64,000 nt of DNA from positions 1 through 64,000 of the forward strand of contig JAHEKX010000001.1 of the NCBI GenBank assembly GCA_024644535.1. Reading direction: 5' to 3'. The position numbers and the translations under genes were made by a program. This DNA is from Gammaproteobacteria bacterium (GTDB lineage Bacteria > Pseudomonadota > Gammaproteobacteria > Pseudomonadales > Halieaceae). Position 1 is the first letter of the stretch. Each line of letters opens with the position of its first letter. Positions 36,641 through 45,844 of this stretch are shown piece after piece. The notes below the pieces were generated by a model, which saw only the letters and a program-made list of their open reading frames with translations, was not told the origin of the DNA and searched no databases.

Positions 36641-38340
36641 CGGCGGTAAATGGTTACACCACCAATGACCGTGCGTTCGACTTTCAGCTCGTGCACACGA
36701 TCTGCATTATCGACTGGGTTACCCGACAAGACCACCAGATCAGCAAGCTTACCCGGCTCAATCGAACCCAGTCTATCCTCCTGCCCCACCTGCCATGCAG
36801 CATCGATGGTTGTTGCACGCAACGCGGTCATGACATCCGTACGCTGCCCCACGCCCAGCTCTGCGCCGGAACTCGTTAAACGATTTACCATTACAGAGAC
36901 CGCTCGCAATGGACGCATTGGCACCACTGGTGTGTCTAAATGTGTGGTAAAACGCACGCCATTCCGAATGGCCCACTGTGAAGGACTAATATTTTCGGCG
37001 CGCTCTGGCCCCATAAAGATATCGCGGTGCCTGTCACCCCAAAAGTACACGTGAGCTGTGAAGAATGATGGCGTCACGCCTAACCGAGCCATACGCTCAA
37101 TTTGATCTAGGCGTGACATTTGCGAGTGAATCAAAATTGTTCTGTGATCTTGTGCGGGAAACTCTTGCAACGCCGCTTCGATAGCATCTAAAGCGTCATC
37201 GATAGAGGCGTCGCCATTGGTATGAATAGCGACTTTGTAGCCGTGCTTAAAGATTTCACGCACTTGCCTGAACAGATCGTCACGCGCCACTCGCGCATAA
37301 CCGCGATACTCTTCGTCACCCTTAAATGGCTCATGGTATGGGTGGCTTAAGTAGCCGGTGTACCCTTGAATACTGCCATCGGCGACAATCTTAAACCCAA
37401 TGACATCAAAGCGATCAGTGTCCCAATCAGCTTCATCGAATGTGCCTTGTGTAATCGCTTCGTCGTTCTCGGTTTGTAGCGGCAGTACGGTCAAACGTTG
37501 AGGTATGACGCCCCAGTTTGACATCGTGCGCATGCCTTGCATCTGCTCTATGGAGGCTGCGCCCATATTCGCGGTTGTAACACCATGTTGCGCGTAATCT
37601 TTAACAGCCGCCTTGGTCATTAAAAAACCGTCGAACACCCCAAAGCTAAGCACGTCTTGCATCAGACTCATCATGGCGTTTTCTTCGAGGACGCCAGTGG
37701 CATTTCCTTGATCGTCACGAACAATGACACCACCCTCAGGATTAGGAGTAGTCGCATCAATGCCCAGTAACTCTAGGGCTTTGGTATTCACGGTAGCAAA
37801 ATGCAAAGAACTGTGCAGCGCTACAATCGGATGCTCGGTCGAAGCTTTATCCAAATCCTGACGCGTTGGATGCCGGTGCTCTGTAATTGCGGTATCGTCA
37901 TAACTTAAGCCAATTACCCATTCACCCGTCGCCTTAGATTGAGCTTGCACACGCAAACGTTCAACCAGCATCGCCATATCCACCACGTCACCAACAGGTG
38001 GACTACTAAGATTTGCGACTAAAGAATACATCCCCGAGCCCGGAAAGTGCCCGTGGGCATCGATGAATCCGGGCAACAGGGTTCGGCCGAGCAAGTCATG
38101 GACTTCGGTATTTTCAGTCACCAGGGCCATGATCTGTTCGGTGCTACCCACCGCCTCAATCGTGTCACCGCGCACTGATACCGCCTGAGCAGTGGGTACC
38201 TCTGCGTTCATAGTCAGTACCGTGCCGTCAATAAACACCTGGTGTTCAGGCGGCTCAGGGGTTCGTGTTGCCATTTGAAACAACACGTACAAACCACCGA
38301 AAAACGCTAGGGCAACCAAGCCCCAAGTTGACTTGCTCAT
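36637..38340 (-). CDS. Membrane-anchored amidohydrolase family 3 (YtcJ-like)
   Basis: The 567-residue product begins with an uncleaved anchor or signal (WGLVALAFFGGLYVLF) and then carries an amidohydrolase 3 fold with the metal motif DAHGHFPG near residue 95, a histidine in HTNGDASIDDALDA, and the late LGSIEPGKLADLVVL segment. YtcJ-type proteins hydrolyse amides or amidines; the substrate is unknown, and the protein is likely in the periplasm. It starts 15 bases after the acyl-CoA dehydrogenase gene and may be in its operon. Confidence 0.88.
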   Translation of the reverse strand: MSKSTWGLVALAFFGGLYVLFQMATRTPEPPEHQVFIDGTVLTMNAEVPTAQAVSVRGDTIEAVGSTEQIMALVTENTEVHDLLGRTLLPGFIDAHGHFPGSGMYSLVANLSSPPVGDVVDMAMLVERLRVQAQSKATGEWVIGLSYDDTAITEHRHPTRQDLDKASTEHPIVALHSSLHFATVNTKALELLGIDATTPNPEGGVIVRDDQGNATGVLEENAMMSLMQDVLSFGVFDGFLMTKAAVKDYAQHGVTTANMGAASIEQMQGMRTMSNWGVIPQRLTVLPLQTENDEAITQGTFDEADWDTDRFDVIGFKIVADGSIQGYTGYLSHPYHEPFKGDEEYRGYARVARDDLFRQVREIFKHGYKVAIHTNGDASIDDALDAIEAALQEFPAQDHRTILIHSQMSRLDQIERMARLGVTPSFFTAHVYFWGDRHRDIFMGPERAENISPSQWAIRNGVRFTTHLDTPVVPMRPLRAVSVMVNRLTSSGAELGVGQRTDVMTALRATTIDAAWQVGQEDRLGSIEPGKLADLVVLSGNPVDNADRVHELKVERTVIGGVTIYRR

Positions 38341-38355
38341 ACCTTTCCTTTTTTG

Positions 38356-39483
38356 TTATGCCGCTGCCGGGCCAAACACAATATCTGCGAGTTTAGCGCG
38401 ATGCCACATAGCGTCCCCGTACAGCGCCTTGCTGTGCATCTGACGTTTAAAGTACAGATGTACATAGCATTCCCAGGTAAAGCCTATACCGCCGTGCATT
38501 TGTACAGCTCGGCTCGCCGAAAAATCTGCCGTATCGGCCGCTGAGGCCTTGGCCAAGTGCCCCGCTTTGGGGGTATTAGGCTCGTCGCAGTCGTAGGCGC
38601 AAGCCGCGTTGTAGGCCAATGACTTAGTTTCATCAATCGCCAACATCACATTCACCAAGGGGTGCTTAACGCCCTGAAAAAAGCCCAACGGTCGATCAAA
38701 CTGCTTACGCACGCTCACGTACTCTACCGTTGTTTGCAACAACCACTCACCAGCACCTGCGACGTCCGCCGCCAGCAATGCAGCAATAGCCGGCTGGGCG
38801 GCCGCAAACGCGGCACAAGCATCAGAGCCAAGCTTAAGGCCTGACACCTGATCAAAACTAACGGTGGCCTGATCACGAGTTAAATCAATAATCGCATCTT
38901 GCTGAACGGCAACACCCGCTGCAGACTTATCAACCCAGTACCAATTAATGCCTTGGCCTGACTGCGCGGCAACCAGTAATGCATCGACTTTACCTGCCTC
39001 TTGCACGAAGTAAGCGGTTCCGCTCAAGACATCACCGTCAGCCTTAACTTGCGTCGTACTTGGTTCGTAACTACCGTGCTGATCGGCAAAGGCCAGCGCT
39101 ACCGATTTACCCTCTAAAATCGCCTCAAACCCAGCGTCTGCCTGATCACAATGTGACAGTACAAGTCCTACATTTAGGGTTTCCAACAAAGGGCTTGGAC
39201 AAGCCGCTTTACCTTGTGCTTCGATTAAACCTGCAACCGCCACCAACGGCAGACCCAGACCGCCTTTGTCTTCAGGTACCGTTAGGATAGACCAACCCAA
39301 TTCAACCATCTCGGTCCAAATTTCGGGCTTCCAATCAACCACTGGCTCGCGCTCTGGGGTCGAGTCATGCGCCACCAATGCGTGTAATTGATCAACAGGT
39401 AAGCGATCGTTAAAAAACTTTTCGGCTTGCGATTTTAGAGCTGCGGCATCTGCGTCGTAGCCAAAATTCTTTGGTTGTGCCAT
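38356..39483 (-). CDS. Acyl-CoA dehydrogenase, small partner
   Basis: The 375-residue FAD enzyme belongs to the acyl-CoA dehydrogenase family, with FDRPLGFFQGVKHPL and HGGIGFTWE near the C-terminus. The FAD-binding region is less conserved than in the upstream partner, as is typical of one subunit of a two-gene heteromeric enzyme. The ATG at 39483 has AGGAGG seven bases upstream, better than the TTG at 39489. It lies 11 bases after the other dehydrogenase gene. The class acts on branched, cyclic or steroid side-chain acyl-CoAs in some bacteria; the substrate here is not known. Confidence 0.9.
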   Translation of the reverse strand: MAQPKNFGYDADAAALKSQAEKFFNDRLPVDQLHALVAHDSTPEREPVVDWKPEIWTEMVELGWSILTVPEDKGGLGLPLVAVAGLIEAQGKAACPSPLLETLNVGLVLSHCDQADAGFEAILEGKSVALAFADQHGSYEPSTTQVKADGDVLSGTAYFVQEAGKVDALLVAAQSGQGINWYWVDKSAAGVAVQQDAIIDLTRDQATVSFDQVSGLKLGSDACAAFAAAQPAIAALLAADVAGAGEWLLQTTVEYVSVRKQFDRPLGFFQGVKHPLVNVMLAIDETKSLAYNAACAYDCDEPNTPKAGHLAKASAADTADFSASRAVQMHGGIGFTWECYVHLYFKRQMHSKALYGDAMWHRAKLADIVFGPAAA

Positions 39484-39494
39484 GGTCAACCCTC

Positions 39495-40733
39495 CTATTT
39501 AGACTTAGGTAGGCCGAGCACACGCTCGCCCAGAATATTACGTTGAACTTCGCTGGTACCGGCGGCAATTGTGAAGCCGAATGAGTTCATGTACCCCAAA
39601 GTCCACTGCCCGCCCTCAAGAGCTGCTTCATCGCCCAGATACAGCGACCCTTTAGCACCACCAACTTCCATCGCTAGATTAGCTGTGCGCTGGTGCATCT
39701 CACTCACCTGCAGCTTGCCCTGCAAAGGAATACGCATGGGGTGATCGGTTAACTCGGGTACCCGAGCGCGGCGCTGGGTTTGTATAAAGCCCTCTTCCTT
39801 GACCAGCTCTTGCATAATCTTGTCTCGCATGACCGGATCTTCAGATACAGACTTACCACCACGCATGGTTTCTTTTGCTAACTTAGCCACCGCGCCTACT
39901 GACGTCGTAAATGATGCTTTAGAGGTCATACCTCCAGCACGTGGTGTGTCGAGGTTACCTGCACCACGCTCAAACAGCAGCGTAGTCATGGCTACTTGCC
40001 AGCCCTTACCGAGCTCGTCTAAACGCATGCGGTCGTCGACGACCAAGTTGTCGAACAACACCTCGTTAAAGCCTAGCTCTCCGGTCATCTTAATCAAAGG
40101 ACGCACAGTAACGCCTTTACCAAGCGCCGATTTAATAGGTACTACAAAGTAGCTAAGACCGTCGTATTTGTGGGATTTATCAGTACGCACCAAAATAATC
40201 ATCCAGCTCGCAAAGTGAGCCAAACTGGTCCAGACCTTGTGGCCGTTAATTAGCCATTTCCCATCCCCTGTAGGCTCTGCAAACGTTTGGACTCCAGCCA
40301 AATCGGATCCTGCGCCTGGCTCACTGAAGCCTTGGCACCAGATATCTTCACCAGACAAGAGTCTTGGCAGTAGCTCAGCCTTGAGCTCATCGCTAGCGTG
40401 GTTCAAGATGGTGGGAGCCGCCATACCTAAACCAATAACATTAGGCAGAATTGGCGTCTTAGCACGAATCATCTCGTCATTCGCAATCCGTTGAAAGCCC
40501 GTGTGACCGCCACCACCACAAAATTCCGGATAGTCACATCCAATCAAACCGGCGTCATAGGCCGATTTTTGCCACGTCTGCAAAAAGTCCATTTGATCGC
40601 TGTTCATGATCTCGATTGCGCTTTGGGGCAATCTCACTGGCGGTTCGCCAGGGTGGTTGGCAACCAACCACGAGCGGCAGTGTTCTCTAAATGCTGCCTG
40701 TTCAGGGGTATCGACTCGAGCTCCGTCGCTCAT
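39495..40733 (-). CDS. Acyl-CoA dehydrogenase, large partner
   Basis: The 412-residue product has the standard features: CQGFSEPGAGSDLAG (FAD/substrate loop), NGHKVWTSLA, and the C-terminal AAGTSEVQRNILGERVLGLP. It is paired with the smaller gene downstream, an arrangement known for alpha2beta2 acyl-CoA dehydrogenases in sterol and terpenoid breakdown. Electrons would go to ETF; etf genes are not in this window. Confidence 0.92.
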   Translation of the reverse strand: MSDGARVDTPEQAAFREHCRSWLVANHPGEPPVRLPQSAIEIMNSDQMDFLQTWQKSAYDAGLIGCDYPEFCGGGGHTGFQRIANDEMIRAKTPILPNVIGLGMAAPTILNHASDELKAELLPRLLSGEDIWCQGFSEPGAGSDLAGVQTFAEPTGDGKWLINGHKVWTSLAHFASWMIILVRTDKSHKYDGLSYFVVPIKSALGKGVTVRPLIKMTGELGFNEVLFDNLVVDDRMRLDELGKGWQVAMTTLLFERGAGNLDTPRAGGMTSKASFTTSVGAVAKLAKETMRGGKSVSEDPVMRDKIMQELVKEEGFIQTQRRARVPELTDHPMRIPLQGKLQVSEMHQRTANLAMEVGGAKGSLYLGDEAALEGGQWTLGYMNSFGFTIAAGTSEVQRNILGERVLGLPKSK

Positions 40734-40760
40734 GCTATTCTCCTTTATTGTATGTCAGGG

Positions 40761-40997
40761 TCAGTAATGTGGGGGGCGTTCTACCGCACTGGTCTCGCCC
40801 CATTGCGCGCTTGCTGTTTCAAGCTCGCCACGTAATTCATCGAGCTGGCGTTTTAATTCACGAATTATCACGTCCTGCCGCGCAACAATGTCGTCGAGCT
40901 TTGCATGCGCCTCTTCCGCAAAGACTAGTCTAGTTTGCAGCTCTACGATTTGAGCCTCGAAAGAGTAGAGATCAGGGCTTGGTTTTGTCTCGGTCAT
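40761..40997 (-). CDS. slyX: SlyX family protein
   Basis: The 78-residue product is a single coiled coil (FEAQIVELQTRLVFAEEAHAKL) ending in the family's PPHY tail. SlyX function is unknown. The ATG at 40997 gives the usual length; the frame open to 41063 adds an untypical tail. It may be read with the dehydrogenase genes 27 bases downstream. Confidence 0.88.
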   Translation of the reverse strand: MTETKPSPDLYSFEAQIVELQTRLVFAEEAHAKLDDIVARQDVIIRELKRQLDELRGELETASAQWGETSAVERPPHY

Positions 40998-41118
40998 TTC
41001 TCGCCAATTGTGTCCTGCAGGTAATCCTGAATAATAACGATGATTAGCCTGCGTAACCACCAATGCGTTAAACTTTTGACTTTAATGATATCCATACTCG
41101 CTAATTCAGGAAGACACG

Positions 41119-41469
41119 ATGGGAAAGAGATCTGGTTTAGTCTATTCGACCGAGCACGGCAAACTTTGCTCGAGCTGTGGCCAACCCGAAACACGGTGCC
41201 AGTGTGGATCCGCGACCCCACCTGAGGGCGATGGTTGGGTCCGAATTATGCGCAGCAACAAAGGGCGTGGCGGTAAAACGGTGTCAGTCGTAAGCGGACT
41301 AGGCTTAGTAGGCGCTGAATTAAAAACCGTGGCCAAGCAGCTTAAGCAACACTGCGGTGTGGGCGGTGCTATCAAAGATTTTGATATCGAAATTCAGGGT
41401 GACCAGCGCGAGAAGATTAAAACGTATCTTGAGTCCAAAGGGTATAAGGTCAAATTGGCGGGGGGCTAA
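41119..41469 (+). CDS. yciH: SUI1/YciH family translation factor
   Basis: The 116-residue product has an N-terminal CSSCGQPETRCQC zinc-type knot and a C-terminal SUI1 (eIF1-like) domain with GRGGKTVSVVSGL and the final KGYKVKLAGG. YciH can influence start-site selection in vitro; its role in cells is unclear. It is divergent from slyX with about 120 bases between them. Confidence 0.92.
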   Translation: MGKRSGLVYSTEHGKLCSSCGQPETRCQCGSATPPEGDGWVRIMRSNKGRGGKTVSVVSGLGLVGAELKTVAKQLKQHCGVGGAIKDFDIEIQGDQREKIKTYLESKGYKVKLAGG

Positions 41470-41534
41470 AAACACTCCATCACTAGCATAACAGAAAGTT
41501 TTTCTTTATATTAAAACCTTAACGGCGAAGGTGT

Positions 41535-41744
41535 TTGTTAGGCGATGAGTTTACCCCCCCTCCGAATTTAAACCATAAAAATCAAATAGTTACATGCGTA
41601 TTACTCGGAGACTGCCGAGTCTGCGGCACACTTAAAGTCGCGTTACAGCGGCAGCACCGGTCATGGTTGGAAAAATGGCGCTACGACGCCAAGTATCAAT
41701 GCCCTACTTGCGACACTATTTATTTACGTCATAAAAATTGGTGA
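41535..41744 (+). CDS. Possible small zinc-ribbon protein
   Basis: The 69-residue frame has two CxxC pairs (GDCRVCG and YQCPTCD) 33 residues apart with a basic middle, a layout that fits a treble-clef or ribbon zinc site. It starts with TTG at 41535, or possibly further in, without a clear ribosome site. I do not recognise a family. The regular cysteine spacing is the only support. Confidence 0.4.
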   Translation: MLGDEFTPPPNLNHKNQIVTCVLLGDCRVCGTLKVALQRQHRSWLEKWRYDAKYQCPTCDTIYLRHKNW

Positions 41745-41806
41745 GGCTCGAGGGCTATCGAGAGCCAACAGAACGTATGTGCTTGGGGTACGCACCCTAG
41801 TGCATT

Positions 41807-41883
41807 TGGCCCGCCCTTCAGGATTCGAACCTGAGACCTTCCCCTTAGGAGGGGGACGCTCTATCCAGCTGAGCTAAGGGCGG
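41807..41883 (-). tRNA. tRNA-Arg (CCT)
   Basis: This minus-strand cloverleaf has anticodon CCT in the loop CTCCTAA, reading AGG. The acceptor stem CCGCCCT pairs with AGGGCGG, G73 and CCA are encoded at 41807-41810, and the T-loop GTTCGAAT type is intact. It is very close to the tRNA-Arg(CCT) of pseudomonads. No U-run terminator was found after it. Confidence 0.95.
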
Positions 41884-42064
41884 AGCTTTAGAACAGGTCG
41901 CAAGGTTATCACAAGCTTCGGATCGACTCACGTCTACCCAAAATGTTGCGCTACTCGCGACAGGTTCGCTAATAAGCACAAGAATGATTGATATTTGAGC
42001 AAACCATTACTAGCTGAACTCTGCGTATTTAGCACAGCTTACTTTGCAGCCACCGAGATAGACT

Positions 42065-42922
42065 TCAAGCCACGCCCTTGGACAGAGGCAAAGCTGCGCG
42101 GCCGCCCCACTCCGACCACGACCCATCATACACTGACACATCACTAATACCACACTCGTGTAACGAGAGCGCCAGCACGCAAGCGCTGATACCGCTACCA
42201 CAGCTGGTAATTACCGCCGACGCTTGGCCAATGCCTTTGTCTTGCCAAATCTGCTTTAGGGTCTCGACTGGGAGCAACTCACCTGCATCATCGAGTAAAG
42301 AACCATAAGGCACATTGCATGAACTTGGAATATGTCCACTGCGTAAGCCAGCTCTTGGCTCCGGCTCGGCGCCACTAAAACGCCCTGCCGATCGAGCGTC
42401 GGCTATTTGCGCAGTGCCTATACCCCGAACAAGGTCCAACACTTGGTTAGCATTTACAAAACCAGACGGAAGAGCGGTCGCCCGATAATTCCCCTCTGAA
42501 ATTTCAGGGACACCAGGTTCCACGGGCAAGCCTTCGCGCAACCAAGCGGGTAAACCACCGTTTAGCACCTTGACGTCGTCGTGCCCAAAACTTTTAAGCA
42601 ACCACCAAAGCCGCGGCGCCGAAAACATACCGGCACCATCGTATACCACAACCTCAGAGTCTTGGTTAACACCACAAGCCTGCATGCCTTGGGTAAACCA
42701 TTCAGGCGAGGGCAAAGTGTGAGGCAGATCGCTGTTGGGGGCGCTCCAATGGTCTAAATCGTAGTAAGCCGCGCCTGGAATGTGCTGCTTCTGATATTCA
42801 GCCAAAGGATCGCGCCCCATTGCTGGAAGATACCAGCTGGCGTCAATTACACACACATTGCCAAAAGAAAGGCGCTCGAAGAGCGCCTTAGAGGAAATTA
42901 ATGCCGAGTCCAAAGCAGGCAT
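42065..42922 (-). CDS. sseA: 3-mercaptopyruvate sulfurtransferase (tandem rhodanese)
   Basis: The 285-residue product has two rhodanese domains. The second holds the active-site loop CGSGISA near residue 242, the 3-mercaptopyruvate sulfurtransferase form (CGSG[IV][ST]) rather than the thiosulfate form CRKGVT. It moves sulfur from mercaptopyruvate to thiol acceptors or cyanide. It starts one base after the oxidoreductase beta gene stop, so it closes that operon; whether it helps Fe-S supply there is a guess. Confidence 0.9.
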   Translation of the reverse strand: MPALDSALISSKALFERLSFGNVCVIDASWYLPAMGRDPLAEYQKQHIPGAAYYDLDHWSAPNSDLPHTLPSPEWFTQGMQACGVNQDSEVVVYDGAGMFSAPRLWWLLKSFGHDDVKVLNGGLPAWLREGLPVEPGVPEISEGNYRATALPSGFVNANQVLDLVRGIGTAQIADARSAGRFSGAEPEPRAGLRSGHIPSSCNVPYGSLLDDAGELLPVETLKQIWQDKGIGQASAVITSCGSGISACVLALSLHECGISDVSVYDGSWSEWGGRAALPLSKGVA

Positions 42923-42923
42923 C

Positions 42924-43976
42924 CTAGCGTAAGCTCTGATTAATTTGCTCTAGCACCTTGCTGCCCGGGCACAGCTCGGTTTCGGTAAGCTCGTTTAAAG
43001 GCCGCTTGGAGGTCGCTAATGCCTCGTGCAAATCACGAGAGTGCTTGTCCATGTACAGCAAGCCCGTCAGGATTTGACCCGACTGACGGCTCTTCTCCAA
43101 TGCCACCATCGCTGACATTCGGTCAAAGGGATCAAAGCTATCGTCGACTTTCTTCAAACGGACAACAGACCCATCGTGCATGGTCACATCGCGCGTTTTG
43201 CCTGGGTCGTACTTGGTCGTAATTTCTTCATGCATGGGCACAAAATCGACTGTGCCTGTCGCTTCCATGTGCTCGCGAGTGTACTCGTAGCTTTTGGTTG
43301 ACCCAGCAGTATTATTAAAGGTCACACAGGGGGACACAACGTCGATAAGCGCAAAACCTCGATGCGACATGGCTGCCTTAATTAATGGAACCAACTGCTC
43401 TTTGTCGCCCGAAAAACTGCGCGCCACAAAGGTGGCGCCAAGCTGCAGCGCAACCGCGGGTAAATCGATGGAACCAAAGGGGTTGGGCTCGCCCTTTTTA
43501 CTGATCGAGCCTTCATCAGCCGTTGCAGAGTCTTGACCTTTGGTTAGCCCATAGCAGCCGTTATTCATGACGATATAAACCATGTTCAGGTTACGGCGCG
43601 CTGCGTGGCCATATTGCCCCAGTCCAATTGACGCGGTGTCGCCATCACCCGAAACACCCAAATACAGCAAGTCCCGGTTTGCCATAGCGGCGCCGGTTAC
43701 AACCGAGGGCATACGGCCGTGCACGCTATTAAAACCATGCGATTTACCCAAAAAATACGTAGGCGATTTCGACGAACAACCAATCCCAGAAAGCTTCGCA
43801 ATCTTATGAGGCTCGATGCTTAGTTCATGAACTGCCTTAATAATTGCACCACTGATGGAATCGTGACCGCATCCTGCGCACAGGGTCGAAATTGCCCCTT
43901 CATAGTCCGCTTTGGTGTAACCCAGCTCGTTCTTGGGCAACTCTGGGTGACGGAATTTAGGAATTTGATAACTCAT
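42924..43976 (-). CDS. 2-oxoacid:ferredoxin oxidoreductase subunit beta
   Basis: The 350-residue product is the thiamine-diphosphate subunit: CAGCGHDSISGA near the N-terminus and GIGCSSK carry likely [4Fe-4S] cysteines, and GVSGDGDTASIGL is the ThDP-binding motif. It pairs with the alpha subunit whose stop it overlaps by four bases. The best guess for substrate is 2-oxoglutarate, from similarity of the pair to KorAB, but pyruvate or branched 2-oxoacids cannot be excluded. Confidence 0.9.
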   Translation of the reverse strand: MSYQIPKFRHPELPKNELGYTKADYEGAISTLCAGCGHDSISGAIIKAVHELSIEPHKIAKLSGIGCSSKSPTYFLGKSHGFNSVHGRMPSVVTGAAMANRDLLYLGVSGDGDTASIGLGQYGHAARRNLNMVYIVMNNGCYGLTKGQDSATADEGSISKKGEPNPFGSIDLPAVALQLGATFVARSFSGDKEQLVPLIKAAMSHRGFALIDVVSPCVTFNNTAGSTKSYEYTREHMEATGTVDFVPMHEEITTKYDPGKTRDVTMHDGSVVRLKKVDDSFDPFDRMSAMVALEKSRQSGQILTGLLYMDKHSRDLHEALATSKRPLNELTETELCPGSKVLEQINQSLR

Positions 43977-45844
43977 GCAGCACCCCCTTGTGCGCGACGA
44001 AAGCGACGCTGGAATGGCGTCACGTTAGAACCGGGCAATTGTTGCTTTATCTGTTTCTTAATATTACGGGCACTGATGGGCGTGCCATCAAAGCACAACA
44101 CTGATTTTAGTTTGTCTGGACCAAATTCAAATTCAGCCATCAGCAAAGTGCGCAACTGTGCGTCGCGGTTTTGCTCGACCACAAACACGCGATCATGCTG
44201 CGCGATAAATGCTTCAACATCGTCATTAAAAGGGAACGAGCGCACGCGCATAGCGTCTAGGTAAACACCTTCATCGGACAAGTAATCCAGCGCTTCTAAG
44301 GTCGATGCTTCGCTGGTGCCATAATAAATCACTCCCAAATTGGTTTTTTGCGAGGCGACTTTAAATTCCGGCTCTGGCACATACTCTTTAATGGTTTCCC
44401 ATTTGCGCATTAAACGCAGCATGTTCTTCTCGTATTCTTCACCTTTTTCAGTGTAAACCGCATATTCATCGCGCGACGTGCCGCGAGTGAAGAAAGTGCC
44501 CTTATTTGGGTGAGTACCTGGATAGGTTCGATAACAAATCGCGTCACCATCCACATCAAGATAACGACCAAAGCGTTCCATGCTGTCTAGCTGCTCAGCA
44601 TTCAATACTTTGCCGCGATCGTAGGTGCGTTGGTCGTCCCACTTTAAAGGGGGCGACATATTATCGTTCATACCCAAATCCAAATCGGTCATGACGATAA
44701 TTGGAGTCTGCAAACGCTCGGCCAAGTCAAAGCTCGACGCGCCAAATTCGAAGCATTCCGCTGGCGACGACGGGAACAGAAGCACCTGCTTAGTGTCACC
44801 GTGGCTTGCATAAGCAGCTGACAGCACGTCTGATTGCTGTGTTCTTGTTGGCATACCCGTGGATGGACCGGCCCGCTGCACATCGATTAATACGGTCGGA
44901 ATCTCCGCAAAATAGGCCAAACCCAAGAACTCACTCATTAACGACAGGCCGGGGCCACTGGTCGCCGTAAAGGCTCGCGCGCCATTCCAACTGGCACCGA
45001 TCACCATACCAATAGCAGCCAACTCATCCTCGGCCTGCACAATCGCGTAGTTATGTTCGCCGGTACCCGCGTTAATACGCATGCGCTTAGCATACTTGTC
45101 AAAGGCATCAACAACCGAGGTGGAGGGTGTAATTGGATACCACGCTGCCACCGTCGCACCGCCATAAACGGTGCCCAAACCCAGCGCCGTATTGCCATCC
45201 AGCAAAATATTGTCGCCGACAACATCTCGCGTCTCGACTCGAATACTTAAAGGGCAACTAAAGTGCTCTCTGGCGTACTGGTGGCCTAATTCCAGGGCGG
45301 CAATGTTAGGTAAAACCAGTTTTTCCTTGCCCTTGAACTGATCGCTGACTAAAGCCGTTAACACTTTAAAATCCATGTCGAGCAGGGCTGCCAGCGCGCC
45401 TACGTAAATCACGTTTTTGAATAACTGACGCTGACGAGGGTCTTTATACTGCTCGTTACAAATCGCAGTCAAAGGAATGCCGATAAATGTGATGTCTGCG
45501 CGGTGCAAGCGCAGATCCAAGGCTTTGGTGTTGTCGTAAATGAAATAACCGCCCGACTCCACCTCTTGAATATCGGAAGCCATGCTCTGTGGATTAACGG
45601 ACAGCATGATGTCCACTCCACCGCGGCGGCCTAAGTAACCTTTTTCTGAGACGCGCACCTCGTACCACGTCGGCAAGCCCTGAATGTTCGACGGGAAGAT
45701 ATTTTTGGGACTTACCGGTAAACCCATTCGGAATAGAGCCTTCGCGAACAGGTTGTTGGCGCTAGCCGAACCCGTTCCGTTAACGTTGGCGAATTTGATT
45801 ACAAAGTCATTGACCGCTTTGATCGGTGCTACTGACGCATTCAT
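43973..45844 (-). CDS. 2-oxoacid:ferredoxin oxidoreductase subunit alpha (gamma-alpha fusion)
   Basis: The 623-residue product fuses the gamma domain (residues 1-190, with GTGSASANN and RRGGVDIMLS) to the alpha domain (from about residue 220, YPITPSTSVVDAF, and TATSGPGLSLM). This fusion is usual for two-subunit KorA-type enzymes. With the beta subunit it would decarboxylate a 2-oxoacid to the acyl-CoA and reduce ferredoxin. It overlaps both neighbours by four bases. Confidence 0.9.
   Translation of the reverse strand: MNASVAPIKAVNDFVIKFANVNGTGSASANNLFAKALFRMGLPVSPKNIFPSNIQGLPTWYEVRVSEKGYLGRRGGVDIMLSVNPQSMASDIQEVESGGYFIYDNTKALDLRLHRADITFIGIPLTAICNEQYKDPRQRQLFKNVIYVGALAALLDMDFKVLTALVSDQFKGKEKLVLPNIAALELGHQYAREHFSCPLSIRVETRDVVGDNILLDGNTALGLGTVYGGATVAAWYPITPSTSVVDAFDKYAKRMRINAGTGEHNYAIVQAEDELAAIGMVIGASWNGARAFTATSGPGLSLMSEFLGLAYFAEIPTVLIDVQRAGPSTGMPTRTQQSDVLSAAYASHGDTKQVLLFPSSPAECFEFGASSFDLAERLQTPIIVMTDLDLGMNDNMSPPLKWDDQRTYDRGKVLNAEQLDSMERFGRYLDVDGDAICYRTYPGTHPNKGTFFTRGTSRDEYAVYTEKGEEYEKNMLRLMRKWETIKEYVPEPEFKVASQKTNLGVIYYGTSEASTLEALDYLSDEGVYLDAMRVRSFPFNDDVEAFIAQHDRVFVVEQNRDAQLRTLLMAEFEFGPDKLKSVLCFDGTPISARNIKKQIKQQLPGSNVTPFQRRFRRAQGGAA

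Noticed and set aside
41756-41806. Small palindromes after tRNA-Arg(CCT), such as GGGT-GCGT-ACCC
   Set aside because: The stems are only four bases and have no T-run, so a terminator call is not supported.
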